From assembly GCF_018403285.1 (NCBI RefSeq), contig NZ_BOSJ01000012.1:62001-126000 (forward strand): a stretch of DNA of 64,000 bases, in the 5' to 3' direction. Below, piece by piece: positions 46,840 to 55,928 of this stretch. Each line of letters begins with the position of its first letter. Position 1 is the first letter of the stretch. The notes under the pieces were generated by a model that was not told the origin of the DNA, ran no database searches, and saw nothing but the letters and a program-made list of their open reading frames with translations. The stretch comes from Paenibacillus sp. J45TS6. Lineage in GTDB: Bacteria > Bacillota > Bacilli > Paenibacillales > Paenibacillaceae. The translations under genes and the position numbers were made by a program.

Positions 46840-48618
46840 TTAATTCTTTTCTGCTTTGACTTTACGTGCCACTCGGATATGAAGTTGCTCGAGTTGTTTC
46901 GCATCAACTTCGGAAGGTGCATTCATAAGCAGATCTGTTGCGCTTGCTGTTTTCGGGAAAGCAATCGTTTCACGCAAGTTTGTACGGCCTGCAAGAAGCA
47001 TAACCAGACGGTCAAATCCAAACGCAATCCCGCCGTGTGGTGGTGTACCATATTCAAATGCTTCCATCAGATATCCAAACTTATCGTTTGCTTCTTCTGG
47101 AGACAAACCAATTGCATTAAACATTTTCTCTTGGATGTCACGTTTGTAAATACGCATCGAACCACCGCCTACTTCATAACCGTTGAGTACAAGGTCATAA
47201 GCTTGAGCACGAATCTGACCTGGATCTGTTTCGAACAGGTGAAGGTCTTCATCTTTTGGACGTGTGAACGGATGGTGTTCCGCTACATAACGTTTTTCAT
47301 CCTCATCATATCCGAGGAGAGGGAAGTCTACGACCCAAGCAAACTTAAATTTGTTGTCATCGATCAGACCTAGGTCACGGCCGATTTTCAAACGGAGCGC
47401 CCCGAGTACATCGGCTACCACTTTTTTGTTATCCGCGGAGAATAACAGCAAGTCTCCATCTTCTGCGCCTGTACGCTCTCTAATTGCTTCAATTTCTTCC
47501 GGGGACATGAATTTTACGATAGGTCCTTTGAATTCCCCTTCTTTTACTTGAATCCATGCAAGCCCTTTAGCTCCATAACGAGCAGCATAAGGTCCAAGAT
47601 CGTCGATCTCTTTACGCGTCCAAGTTCCGCAGCCTTTTGCGTTTAAGCATTTTACTTCTCCGCCTTTTTCAATGACAGAAGCAAATACTTTCACTCCGCT
47701 TGTGGATACAATATCATTCATTTCTACCAGTTCCAGTCCGAAACGAAGATCCGGTTTATCTGAACCGTATTTGCCTATGGCATCAGCATAAGTAATACGT
47801 TGGAAAGGAGTCTCAAGTTCAATTCCTTTGGTTTCACGGAACAATTTAACCATGAGTTCTTCCATCATTGGAAGCAGATCATCCTGCTGCAAGAAGGAAG
47901 TTTCGATATCGACTTGTGTAAATTCAGGTTGACGGTCCGCACGAAGATCTTCGTCACGGAAACAACGAGCGATTTGGTAGTAACGCTCAAGTCCGCTCAC
48001 CATTAGCAGCTGTTTGTAGATTTGTGGAGATTGTGGAAGAGCGAAGAACTCTCCATCATGCACACGGCTTGGTACCAAATAGTCACGTGCACCTTCTGGT
48101 GAACTTTTCGTCAGAATTGGTGTTTCTACTTCAACAAAGTCTTGTCCGTCTAAAAAGTCACGGAATACTTTTGCTGCTTTTGAACGAAGTTTAAGCGTTT
48201 TTTGCATTTCAGGACGACGCAAGTCCATATAGCGATATTTCAGACGCAGAGACTCATCTACTTCAATTCCATCTTCAATGAAGAATGGAGGTGTTTTTGC
48301 TGCATTCAGTACTTCGATTTCTGTGATTTGCACTTCAATTTGCCCCGTCGGCAAGTTTGCGTTAACGGTTTCTTCGTCACGTTTCACTACGGTTCCTGAT
48401 ACGGCAATAACATACTCGGAACGAACGCGATCTGCAATACTCAGTGCTTCACCGGAATATGCCGGGTTAAATACAACCTGTACAATACCACTGCGGTCAC
48501 GCAGGTCAATAAAAAGAACGCCTCCCAAGTCACGGCGAGTTTGTACCCATCCGTTCAGTGTTACCGTTTGTCCAATATGTTCGGTCGTCAGTGTACCGCA
48601 ATAATGACTTCTTTTCAT
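46840..48618 (-). CDS. aspS: Aspartyl-tRNA synthetase
   Basis: A 592-residue class IIb synthetase: N-terminal OB anticodon-binding fold, [14 protein letters not shown], motif 2 [19 protein letters not shown] insertion, and motif 3 GFDRLVMLL. The ATG at 48618 (MKRSHYCGT) has AAGGGAG and gives exactly the family length; the open frame upstream to 48819 runs through repeat-like DNA and is not coding. It is the second gene after hisS, beyond a long repeat array. Confidence 0.96.
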   Translation of the reverse strand: MKRSHYCGTLTTEHIGQTVTLNGWVQTRRDLGGVLFIDLRDRSGIVQVVFNPAYSGEALSIADRVRSEYVIAVSGTVVKRDEETVNANLPTGQIEVQITEIEVLNAAKTPPFFIEDGIEVDESLRLKYRYMDLRRPEMQKTLKLRSKAAKVFRDFLDGQDFVEVETPILTKSSPEGARDYLVPSRVHDGEFFALPQSPQIYKQLLMVSGLERYYQIARCFRDEDLRADRQPEFTQVDIETSFLQQDDLLPMMEELMVKLFRETKGIELETPFQRITYADAIGKYGSDKPDLRFGLELVEMNDIVSTSGVKVFASVIEKGGEVKCLNAKGCGTWTRKEIDDLGPYAARYGAKGLAWIQVKEGEFKGPIVKFMSPEEIEAIRERTGAEDGDLLLFSADNKKVVADVLGALRLKIGRDLGLIDDNKFKFAWVVDFPLLGYDEDEKRYVAEHHPFTRPKDEDLHLFETDPGQIRAQAYDLVLNGYEVGGGSMRIYKRDIQEKMFNAIGLSPEEANDKFGYLMEAFEYGTPPHGGIAFGFDRLVMLLAGRTNLRETIAFPKTASATDLLMNAPSEVDAKQLEQLHIRVARKVKAEKN

Positions 48619-48903
48619 TTGTGATTGCTCCCTTATAGTTATAATGCACCCACCTAAATCCTCCCTGACAGGGAGGACCCCAGAAGGCGCTGCCCTCTGG
48701 ACACCCGGAACTAGCGAACTGATCTCAGGTAGTGGATGGTTGAAAAAACTTACGTTTGTGGAAGGAGTCGCTGCTTGTCTTGCGTACTTGCTTTGCAAAT
48801 ACGCCGACGCAGCTTCCATGCGCTGAATACGCCTTCGGCTGGTACACTGCTCAGCTTTGCTCGAGCCGCCGGTAAAAACATCTAAAAGAGTTTAAACCCT
48901 TGT
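48619..48903. other. Intergenic stretch between aspS and the repeat array
   Basis: It holds two palindromic hairpins (48660-48700) and a decayed, partial copy of the array unit near 48828-48880 (CGCCTTCGGC then GCTTTGCTCG). No gene is supported. Confidence 0.5.
48660..48700. repeat. Two adjacent palindromic hairpins upstream of aspS
   Basis: CCTCCCTGACAGGGAGG (48660-48676) is a near-perfect palindrome; CCAGAAGGCGCTGCCCTCTG and the next base G (48680-48700) form a second hairpin with one mismatch. They resemble small interspersed elements; that is inference. Confidence 0.6.
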
Positions 48904-49515
48904 AGCCTTCGGCGTGTTCTGTCCCGCTTCGCTTGGGGCAGTAAGGGCAAGTGATTCAGACCCTTAGCCTTCGGCGTGTGCTGCCCTGCTTCGCTTGGAG
49001 CAGTAAAGGCAAGTGATCCAAACCCTTAGCCTTCGGCGTGTTCTGTCCTGCTTCGCTTAGGACAGTAAGGGCAAGTGATTTAGACCTTAGCCTTCGGCGT
49101 GTTCTGTCCCGCTTCGCTTGGGGCAGTAAAGGCAAGTGATTCAGACCCTTAGCCTTCGGCGTGTTCTGTCCCGCTTCGCTTAGGACAGTAAGGGCAAGTG
49201 ATTTAGACCTTAGCCTTCGGCGTGTGCTGCCCTGCTTCGCTTGGGGCAGTAAGGGCAAGTGATTTAGACCTTAGCCTTCGGCGTGTTCTGTCCCGCTTCG
49301 CTTAGGACAGTAAGGGCAAGTGATTCAGACCCTTAGCCTTCGGCATGTTCTGTCCCGCTTCGCTTGGGGCAGTAAGGGCAAGTGATTTAGACCTTAGCCT
49401 TCGGCGTGTTTTACTCCGCTTCGCTTGGAGCAGTAAGGGCAAGTGATTTAACCCTTAGCCTTCGGCGTGTTCTGCTCTGCTTCGCATAGAGCTGTATGTT
49501 AAGTTGTTGTAACTT
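48904..49515. repeat. Ten-copy 61-62 bp tandem repeat between hisS and aspS
   Basis: AGCCTTCGGC starts copies at 48904, 48966, 49028, 49089, 49151, 49212, 49273, 49335, 49396 and 49457. Each unit has GCTTCGC flanked by arms such as CTGTCCT/AGGACAG, CTGCCC/GGGCAG or GCTCT/AGAGC, so the arms vary while mostly keeping pairing. Units touch without unique spacers. The last copy, next to hisS, is degenerate. Confidence 0.92.
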
Positions 49516-50760
49516 CTAACGTAATACGGATTCGATATCTGTTAGTTTTACAACTTGTTGCTCACCGGTTTCCATCGACTTGATCGCAATTTCTCCACGC
49601 TCAAGTTCATCATCACCAAGAATTGCAGTGTAACGTGCTTTTAAGCGATCGGCAGATTTCATTTGAGCTTTCATTTTACGGCCCAAATAATCTCGTTCTG
49701 CACTGAAACCTGCTTGACGCAGTTTGAAGATTTGTTTTCCTATTTCATGTTCAGCTGCTTCACCTAAAGCTACAAAATAAACATCAAGTGGTTTGACCGC
49801 CTGCAAATCTACTCCCTGTTTATCAAGGATGAGTAAGATTCTTTCCAGTCCGATACCAAAACCAATCCCTGGCTGATCCGGACCTCCTATACCAGCCACC
49901 AGACCGTTATATCTTCCGCCTCCGCCAATGGTATCAATCGCCCCAATTCCTTCGGCTTTGAGTTCAAACGCCGTCATGGTGTAGTAATCTAAACCTCTTA
50001 CTAAACGGTGATTGAGTGTATATGGAATCTCGATTTCATCCAAGTATTGTTGCACTTTTTTGAAATGAGTCATTTCCTCTTCACTAAGACTATCTAAAAT
50101 AGAAGGTGCATCTGTAAATTTATCCTGATCCACTTTGCAGTCCAGCACACGAAGCGGGTTACGCTCCATCCGAGATTGACAATCCTTACACAAGGTATCT
50201 TTCATTGGATTGAGGAAGCCAAGCAGAGTCTCACGGTACGCAGCACGGCTCTCTGCACTTCCTACAGAGTTTAGCTCTACGCTAACACCTTGAAGCCCAA
50301 GTTCACGACAGAACTGATATCCAAGCGCGATAACCTCAGCATCAATCGCAGGATCTACAGCTCCGAACACCTCAACACCAAACTGGTGAAATTGACGCTG
50401 GCGGCCCGCTTGTGGACGCTCATAACGGAACATAGGTCCGGTGTAATACAATTTAGTTACATCCGGTTCTCCATATAACTTGTTCTCTACATAAGAACGA
50501 ACGACCCCCGCTGTTCCTTCAGGGCGAAGTGTCATACTGCGATCCCCTTTATCGCGGAACGTATACATTTCTTTCTCTACTATATCCGTTGTTTCTCCCA
50601 CTCCACGTTCAAACAAGTTCGTCTGTTCAAAAATAGGAGTGCGAATTTCGCGGTAGTTAAACCGTCTGCAGAGATCCCTTGCTTTCTCTTCGACATACTG
50701 CCACTTTTCTACGACACCTGGTAACAAATCCTGAGTTCCTGTCGGTTTTTGAAAAGCCAT
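49516..50760 (-). CDS. hisS: Histidyl-tRNA synthetase
   Basis: The 414-residue class II enzyme has FQKPTGTQDLLPG, motif 2 TLRPEGTAGVVR, the histidine-binding RGLDYYTMTAFE, GLERILLIL and a C-terminal anticodon domain. ATG 50760 is 6 bases after GGAGGG; ATG 50766 abuts that site. A His-type T-box leader precedes it. aspS and tcdA follow on the same strand. Confidence 0.96.
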   Translation of the reverse strand: MAFQKPTGTQDLLPGVVEKWQYVEEKARDLCRRFNYREIRTPIFEQTNLFERGVGETTDIVEKEMYTFRDKGDRSMTLRPEGTAGVVRSYVENKLYGEPDVTKLYYTGPMFRYERPQAGRQRQFHQFGVEVFGAVDPAIDAEVIALGYQFCRELGLQGVSVELNSVGSAESRAAYRETLLGFLNPMKDTLCKDCQSRMERNPLRVLDCKVDQDKFTDAPSILDSLSEEEMTHFKKVQQYLDEIEIPYTLNHRLVRGLDYYTMTAFELKAEGIGAIDTIGGGGRYNGLVAGIGGPDQPGIGFGIGLERILLILDKQGVDLQAVKPLDVYFVALGEAAEHEIGKQIFKLRQAGFSAERDYLGRKMKAQMKSADRLKARYTAILGDDELERGEIAIKSMETGEQQVVKLTDIESVLR

Positions 50761-50800
50761 TTTCATCCCTCCACTACATCCTAATCAATCTTTATACAAC

Positions 50801-51150
50801 AAAAAAATCCCTCGCACTGTTTCATTACTGAAACAGGGACGAGAGATTGCTGAATCGCAAGAATCTACCGTGGTACCACCCACATTTCGAAAGATGAACT
50901 AGTACACACCCTTTATACAGGCATGAAAAAACCAGCCATTCCTTCGCTTCAACGTGTAACGCTCGTCAGCGCGTAATGGCTACTCAAACAAAAACCCATC
51001 TAGGATTCCATCTTTCTTTCGCCACTCGTTCTCGAGGAAGTCATTCGTCCGGTCATCATGAGAATCCTTCCAGCCAAAGGGATTCATCTCTAGGCATGTG
51101 GGGCACGGAGTACTTGGTCCTGTCATCGAATCATTTATATTATCTATTAT
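50801..51150 (-). promoter_or_regulatory. T-box leader of hisS
   Basis: Minus strand GGGTGGTACCACGG (50881-50868) is the T-box bulge sequence; downstream, CTGTTTCA/TGAAACAG with flanking CTCG/CGAG forms a terminator ending in seven T (50846-50801). A CAT at 51060-51058 beside a GAATCC/GGATTC stem is a possible His specifier codon. Confidence 0.88.
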
Positions 51151-51156
51151 TGTTCG

Positions 51157-51185
51157 ATTGTAATGAACCCATACCTCAAAGTCAA
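51157..51185 (-). promoter_or_regulatory. hisS promoter
   Basis: Minus strand TTGACT, 17 bases, TACAAT; the start near 51150 fits the T-box leader length. Confidence 0.8.
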
Positions 51186-51270
51186 GCATTTCACATCATA
51201 AATTTACACAACAGGTGAAGGATATCCATTTTAAATTGCCTTATTGTGCTGACCAAATAAAAAAAGACAG

Positions 51271-51387
51271 AAAAAAACCTACAAAAACGGTTTGTAGGTT
51301 AAAAGAAAAATATATTAAAAAAGGGGGTCATGCTGTTATTATAAACAGCCCATATTAACGAACGATGTTGTTTATATTACAAGTATG
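51271..51387 (-). ncRNA. Putative small RNA with two terminator-like hairpins
   Basis: Between the terminator at 51456-51492 and the hisS promoter, the minus strand has GCTGTT/AACAGC (51349-51332) followed by CCCCC and six T, then AACCTACAAA/TTTGTAGGTT (51300-51276) followed by seven T. No open frame fits. A promoter and cre-like box lie just upstream. Existence as a transcript is inferred. Confidence 0.35.
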
Positions 51388-51392
51388 TTACA

Positions 51393-51422
51393 AATATGAA
51401 AGCGCTTTAATTATTTTGTCGA
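51393..51422 (-). promoter_or_regulatory. Candidate promoter with cre box for the putative small RNA
   Basis: Minus strand TCGACA, 18 bases, CATATT. TGAAAGCGCTTTAA (51397-51410) in the spacer matches the cre consensus at 13 of 14 positions. Confidence 0.4.
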
Positions 51423-51455
51423 TTCCTATACATATCATAACAAAAATCATAACAA

Positions 51456-51492
51456 AACAAGAGCCCTTTCCCCTGGGAAAAAGCTCTTGTTG
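51456..51492 (-). terminator. Terminator of the glycine-rich protein gene
   Basis: ACAAGAGC/GCTCTTGT stem with inner TCCC/GGGA pairing and TTTTG on the minus strand. Confidence 0.75.
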
Positions 51493-51509
51493 TCTTGACT
51501 GACTATTTG

Positions 51510-51956
51510 TTATTCAAATGATTCTACAAAACCGCCGTTCTGACGAATTTTGTTGACTACATCATTATATTCTTCATCTTTCACTTTACAAGAAAGTACA
51601 TACCGGAGGTCGTCATGATCCGCTGATGATACATCCTCCGCATTTAGAATACCGCCTTCCCGGTTGCCGTTAATATCAGCAGTAGTCACTTCCCCACGGT
51701 CATCATTTGTAATAACAGGTACGATAGGTACGCCTTGAGCTGATCCTGTACCTGCTACCCCAACTCCTCCAGTTCCGCTTGCTGTGCCCGAACCTCCGTT
51801 ATTCGGTACGAAGGGGAGCAGGATATGTTTTTCCCTTCCTACTCCGGACTCTAATTCACCAACCTCAAGCTGTTCTGTCGCATAGACCTGTAGTGAAGTT
51901 CTTGCTCCTTCTGCCTCATTTTCCGTTCTAAAATACGCTTGTATCCTCTTTGACAT
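51510..51956 (-). CDS. Hypothetical protein with glycine-rich centre
   Basis: A 148-residue soluble protein: an N-terminal alpha/beta segment (KRIQAYFRTENEAEGARTSL) and a C-terminal one (LRYVLSCKVKDEEYNDVVNK) are joined by a Gly/Ser/Ala-rich linker (about 52-80). The outer parts look like the halves of a YflT/general-stress-17M-like fold that binds no visible cofactor; this is a weak resemblance. It has AAAGGAGG upstream of ATG 51956 and sits beside a PfpI stress gene. Confidence 0.6.
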   Translation of the reverse strand: MSKRIQAYFRTENEAEGARTSLQVYATEQLEVGELESGVGREKHILLPFVPNNGGSGTASGTGGVGVAGTGSAQGVPIVPVITNDDRGEVTTADINGNREGGILNAEDVSSADHDDLRYVLSCKVKDEEYNDVVNKIRQNGGFVESFE

Positions 51957-52005
51957 GACAAACCCTCCTTTAAAGTGATCTATCCAGGTAAAGTGACATA
52001 TCTAA

Positions 52006-52512
52006 TTAAATTGCTTTTAGAATTTCACGAACAAATGCTGGTTCATCTTCTGGTGTACGGGAAGTAATGAAGTTACCATCCACGACTACTTCTTTATCCA
52101 CAAATGTAGAGCCTGCATTAACCATGTCGTCCTTCAGTGGTGGATAGGAAGTAATGGTCCGACCGGACAACAGATCCGCACTTGCTAAAATTTGTGGACC
52201 ATGGCAGATCGCTGCGATTGGTTTTTTCGATTGATTAATTTCTTTCACAAAATTCAATATGTTCTCATCACCTCTTAGTCCTTCTGGAGAAGAACCGCCT
52301 GGAATGACTACGCCGTCAAAGTCACTTGCTTTCACATCCGCAATTGCTTTGTCCACTTTATATTCTGCTTTCTCTTGTTTCCCTTTAACGGTTTTACCTG
52401 CTTCAAGTCCGACAATAACGACTTCGTGTCCTGCTTTTTTCACCTCATCGTAAGGTACCTTCATCTCCGAATCTTCAAATTGGTCTGCTAATAAAAATGC
52501 GATTTTACTCAT
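52006..52512 (-). CDS. DJ-1/PfpI family stress protein (YfkM-like)
   Basis: A 168-residue protein with VVIPGGSSPEGLR and the nucleophile-elbow cysteine in AAICHGPQILASA. Members such as YfkM (general stress protein 18) are linked to carbonyl stress or deglycation. The ATG at 52512 has AAGGAGA 8 bases upstream. Confidence 0.88.
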   Translation of the reverse strand: MSKIAFLLADQFEDSEMKVPYDEVKKAGHEVVIVGLEAGKTVKGKQEKAEYKVDKAIADVKASDFDGVVIPGGSSPEGLRGDENILNFVKEINQSKKPIAAICHGPQILASADLLSGRTITSYPPLKDDMVNAGSTFVDKEVVVDGNFITSRTPEDEPAFVREILKAI

Positions 52513-52626
52513 CGATATCGTCTCCTTTCTGGCTAATGTGCCTCGAGATGTAATTACCCTGCTATGCCGTCTTTATAACATCTAAGGTAAAAATACTTGG
52601 TCGTATTCTCTTCATAACGATGCATC

Positions 52627-52681
52627 AAAAAAAGCGATCCCCTTGTTTGACTGAAAATTAACAGCCAATCAGGAGGATCGC
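52627..52681 (-). terminator. Terminator after the 55-residue gene
   Basis: GCGATCC/GGATCGC outer stem and TTGGCTG/CAGTCAA inner stem, then seven T on the minus strand, 9 bases beyond the stop codon. Confidence 0.8.
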
Positions 52682-52689
52682 AATAAATT

Positions 52690-52857
52690 CTAAGGACGAG
52701 GCATATTTTCTCTCGCCGGTTTATCCAATTGTCTTGTTTCAAAAAAAGCCGGTAGATTGCTTGATGCCTGCCTGGCAAGGTGCATCGCTTCCGAAACACT
52801 GCTCGGCAGAAGTAAAGAGGAGTAACTCATATTCGCTTGTTTAAAAGATTGACGCAT
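52690..52857 (-). CDS. Small protein of unknown function (55 residues)
   Basis: ATG 52857 to TAG 52690 encodes MRQSFKQANMSYSSLLLPSS, then VSEAMHLARQASSNLPAFFE and a basic tail ending in ENMPRP. GAAGGTG lies about 8 bases upstream and a strong terminator follows at once, so gene signals are complete. No family is recognised; no membrane segment is evident. A longer antisense-phase frame (52554-52799) on the same strand lacks such signals. Confidence 0.6.
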   Translation of the reverse strand: MRQSFKQANMSYSSLLLPSSVSEAMHLARQASSNLPAFFETRQLDKPARENMPRP

Positions 52858-52966
52858 AAGAAAAGCACCTTCTTTTTAGCGGATCATTTCAGGTATATCT
52901 CCTATTATGTCCAGGTCCTTTTCTTATTAGTCAGAGTCGTTCCTTAAACAAACTTCCAAAGCATTC

Positions 52967-53410
52967 TCACACTTTACTTTCCAGTATCAAAGTAACAGGG
53001 CCATCGTTTGTAAGTGACACATCCATCATGGCTCCGAACTTTCCAGTCTCCACTCGCAGCCCTTTTTTTCTTAACTGCTCGTTAAAGTATTCATACAATG
53101 GTTCAGCTACATCTGGCTTCGCTGCAGCCATGAAGTTAGGTCGTTTTCCTTTGCGTGTATCTGCGTATAGCGTAAACTGGGAAACCGATAAAATAGCCCC
53201 TTGTACATCAAGAACACTGTGATTCATTTTCCCAGATTCGTCTTCAAATATACGCAGGCCTGCAATCTTTTCAGCCAGATAATCTGCATCTTTCTCCTCG
53301 TCTTCATGAGTAACACCCACAAGAAGCATAAGACCTTGATCAATCTTGCCAATAATATCGTCGTCCACCGTAACTTTAGCGCTGCTGCAACGCTGGATAA
53401 TCACTTTCAC
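52967..53410 (-). CDS. dtd: D-aminoacyl-tRNA deacylase
   Basis: The 147-residue enzyme has the DTD motifs [17 protein letters not shown] and [10 protein letters not shown], with the Gly-x-Pro type element in the latter. It removes D-amino acids (and Gly-tRNAAla) from tRNA. GTG 53410 has AAGGGG 10 bases upstream. It follows relA by 26 bases. Confidence 0.94.
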   Translation of the reverse strand: MKVIIQRCSSAKVTVDDDIIGKIDQGLMLLVGVTHEDEEKDADYLAEKIAGLRIFEDESGKMNHSVLDVQGAILSVSQFTLYADTRKGKRPNFMAAAKPDVAEPLYEYFNEQLRKKGLRVETGKFGAMMDVSLTNDGPVTLILESKV

Positions 53411-53436
53411 TATTTACATACCCCTTACCTTACAGC

Positions 53437-55614
53437 CTATTGCATAATTCGATGTACGCTATATACGTCCTTCACTCGTTTGATCTTCTCCACAACAGAC
53501 TGCAGATGATCTGTATTCCGAATGAGAATCGTCATATGCACTTGAGCCAGTTTGTTCTTATCTGTTCTGCCTGTAACCGCAGAAATGTTCGTCTTGCTTT
53601 CAGAAACAGCTTGAAGCACCTCATTAAGCAAACCATTCCGATCATGTCCCGTTATTTCAATATCGACACTGTAGTTTGCTGTTTCGCTTTCGACTTCCCA
53701 CTCCACTTCAATCACGCGGGCTGCTTCTTCCTCTTGTCCATCGACAGACGGCAGGTTAGGACAGTCCGTTCTATGCACCGAAACACCGCGTCCGCGCGTG
53801 ACATAGCCGACGATTTCATCCCCAGGTACAGGATTACAGCATCTGGCGAAGCGTACGAGTAAATTGTCTATTCCTTTCACGCGCACACCGTTGGTATGCT
53901 GTACTTTGCGCTCAGGTGCTACTTTGATTTCTTTCCGTTCCGTAGTAAGTTCCAGAAGATTTGTTTCTTCTTGCTCCTTACGGAGTTTTTCAGTAAGTCG
54001 TGTGACGATTTGAGATGCTGTAATACCGCTAAATCCAATCGCACATAACATATCATCAATATCATTAAAAGCAAAACGCTTAGCGACTTCTTGAAGTTTG
54101 TCGTCTGTCAGCCACTGAGAAGGTTCAAGACTGAGACGTTTCATTTCGCGTTCTAGGCTCTCTCGGCCTTTTTCAACATTCTCTTCCCGTTTTTCTTTCT
54201 TGTACCATTGCTTAATTTTGCTGCGTGCATGAGAAGATTGCGCAATTTTCAGCCAATCTCGGCTTGGACCATATGAATGCTTGGAAGTCAAAATCTCTAC
54301 GATATCCCCGGTTTTCAGCTGATAATCCAGCGGAACAATCCGGCCGTTCACTTTTGCCCCAATGGTTCGATTACCGACCTCTGTATGGATTCGGTAAGCA
54401 AAGTCCAGCGGTACCGATCCTGCCGGAAGCTCAATGACCTCACCTTTTGGCGTAAAGACAAACACCAAATCAGAGAAGAAATCCATTTTTAGTGACTCAA
54501 CGAATTCTGAGGCATCTTTTGCTTCATTCTGCAGTTCAAGAATTTCCCGGAAGAAAGTGATGCTGTCTTCCAGATTATTTGCTCCGCCCTCTTTATAAGC
54601 CCAGTGAGCAGCAATACCAAATTCAGCAGTACGGTGCATATCCCAAGTACGAATTTGAACCTCTGTAGGCTCACCATTTGGTCCAACAACCGTCGTATGA
54701 AGCGACTGATACATATTTGCTTTTGGCATCGCAATATAATCTTTAAATCTGCCTGGCATCGGCTTCCACAAGGTATGGATAATACCTAAGGTTGCATAAC
54801 AGTCCTTAATATTATCGACGATAATACGAATAGCAAGCAGATCATAAATCTCATTAAACTGCTTGTTTTTTGTCGTCATTTTCTTATAAACACTGTAGAT
54901 ATGTTTGGGTCTTCCTGAAAGATCCGCCTGGATCCCCATTTCTCCCAATTTCTCATTAATTCGGTCAATAACATTATCAATATAAAGCTCACGCTCAGCC
55001 CGTTTCTTATGCATCAGATTCGCAATCCGGTAATATTGCTGCGGGTTCAGATATCGTAAAGCGATATCCTCCATCTCCCATTTAATCGCAGAAATACCTA
55101 ACCGATTAGCAATAGGACAGAAAATTTCCAAGGTCTCATACGAAATACGACGTTGGCTTTCTTCTGACTGATATTTAAGAGTCCGCATATTATGAAGACG
55201 ATCCGCAAGTTTAATCACAATGACACGGATATCTTGCGCCATCGCTATAAACATCTTACGATAATTCTCGTTTTGCTGCTCTTCCTTTGAACGGAACTTA
55301 ATTCGCTCAAGCTTAGTTAATCCATCGACCAGCATGGCACACGTCTCGCCAAATTTCTTTCTGATTTCATCCAGAGGAACTGTAGTATCTTCTACAACAT
55401 CATGAAGCAGGGCAGCAATAATTGATATGCTGTCCATCTGCATATTCACCACGATGTCTGCCACCGCCAGCGGATGCAATATATACGGTTCACCTGATTT
55501 GCGCGTCTGTCCGTGATGGGCTTCTTCAGCAAAGTCATAAGCCTCACGGATCAGGGTAAGCTCAGGTTCTTTGATATAGGCTCCAGCCTTCTCCAGTAAT
55601 TGCTCTATGCCCAT
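53437..55614 (-). CDS. relA: Bifunctional (p)ppGpp synthetase/hydrolase
   Basis: A 725-residue Rel protein with all domains in order: HD hydrolase (about 30-190; LLHDVVEDT, ADRLHNMRTL), synthetase (about 220-340; YKEGG and EVQIRT), TGS (about 385-445; FTPKGEVIELPAGS), helical/CC (RCCNPVPGDEIVGY) and C-terminal ACT. It makes and destroys the stringent alarmone. It is probably cotranscribed with dtd from the promoter at 55702-55730. Confidence 0.95.
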   Translation of the reverse strand: MGIEQLLEKAGAYIKEPELTLIREAYDFAEEAHHGQTRKSGEPYILHPLAVADIVVNMQMDSISIIAALLHDVVEDTTVPLDEIRKKFGETCAMLVDGLTKLERIKFRSKEEQQNENYRKMFIAMAQDIRVIVIKLADRLHNMRTLKYQSEESQRRISYETLEIFCPIANRLGISAIKWEMEDIALRYLNPQQYYRIANLMHKKRAERELYIDNVIDRINEKLGEMGIQADLSGRPKHIYSVYKKMTTKNKQFNEIYDLLAIRIIVDNIKDCYATLGIIHTLWKPMPGRFKDYIAMPKANMYQSLHTTVVGPNGEPTEVQIRTWDMHRTAEFGIAAHWAYKEGGANNLEDSITFFREILELQNEAKDASEFVESLKMDFFSDLVFVFTPKGEVIELPAGSVPLDFAYRIHTEVGNRTIGAKVNGRIVPLDYQLKTGDIVEILTSKHSYGPSRDWLKIAQSSHARSKIKQWYKKEKREENVEKGRESLEREMKRLSLEPSQWLTDDKLQEVAKRFAFNDIDDMLCAIGFSGITASQIVTRLTEKLRKEQEETNLLELTTERKEIKVAPERKVQHTNGVRVKGIDNLLVRFARCCNPVPGDEIVGYVTRGRGVSVHRTDCPNLPSVDGQEEEAARVIEVEWEVESETANYSVDIEITGHDRNGLLNEVLQAVSESKTNISAVTGRTDKNKLAQVHMTILIRNTDHLQSVVEKIKRVKDVYSVHRIMQ

Positions 55615-55701
55615 CTAGATTTGTCCGATTCCTTTCTATAATAAAATGGAACCCGCCGATCTTACATCTACACAGGTTCCCCGAAAAAGTGATTTTATAA
55701 T

Positions 55702-55730
55702 ATTATGACGCTTACCTGCTTCTACGTCAA
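55702..55730 (-). promoter_or_regulatory. relA promoter
   Basis: Minus strand TTGACG, 17 bases, CATAAT, giving a start near 55695. Confidence 0.75.
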
Positions 55731-55832
55731 CCATCGCCAGTAGATGACATAATCTGATGGGAATCACCATTTCTCCGTATTCCTTTCCTCTGCGCTTGAT
55801 CCAGCATGACCACTTTTCCGCAAAAAATTACA

Positions 55833-55861
55833 TTGAAAAATGATGGGAATCTGTATATCCT
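55833..55861 (+). promoter_or_regulatory. Candidate uracil permease promoter
   Basis: TTGAAA, 17 bases, TATCCT; the start near 55868 leaves a leader of about 60 bases. Confidence 0.55.
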
Positions 55862-55928
55862 AGTAAAGATTGTTTGCGATGACGTTTTTACAGCATGACA
55901 TGAAAATTGAATAAGGAGTGAACTCATT

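Larger units (their letters stand above)
55615..55928. other. Divergent promoter region, relA and uracil permease
   Basis: No gene is seen. In the relA leader GGAACC/GGTTCC arms (55651-55656 and 55675-55680) can form a hairpin, with a T-rich tail on the minus strand. No riboswitch or PyrR-type element is recognised before the permease. Confidence 0.5.

Noticed and set aside
48619-48819. A 67-codon N-terminal extension of aspS
   Set aside because: It runs through palindromic DNA, lacks a ribosome site and exceeds the family length of about 592 residues.
48956-49258. A 100-codon minus-strand frame with a repeated peptide
   Set aside because: It lies wholly in the tandem array. It stays open only because two units add to 123 bases, a multiple of three, and it has no ribosome site.
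48904-49515. CRISPR array
   Set aside because: Units are contiguous, 61-62 bp long and vary inside; there are no unique spacers and no cas genes.
52554-52799. An 81-codon frame on the minus strand
   Set aside because: No ribosome site and odd composition; it overlaps a better 55-codon gene and its terminator in another frame.
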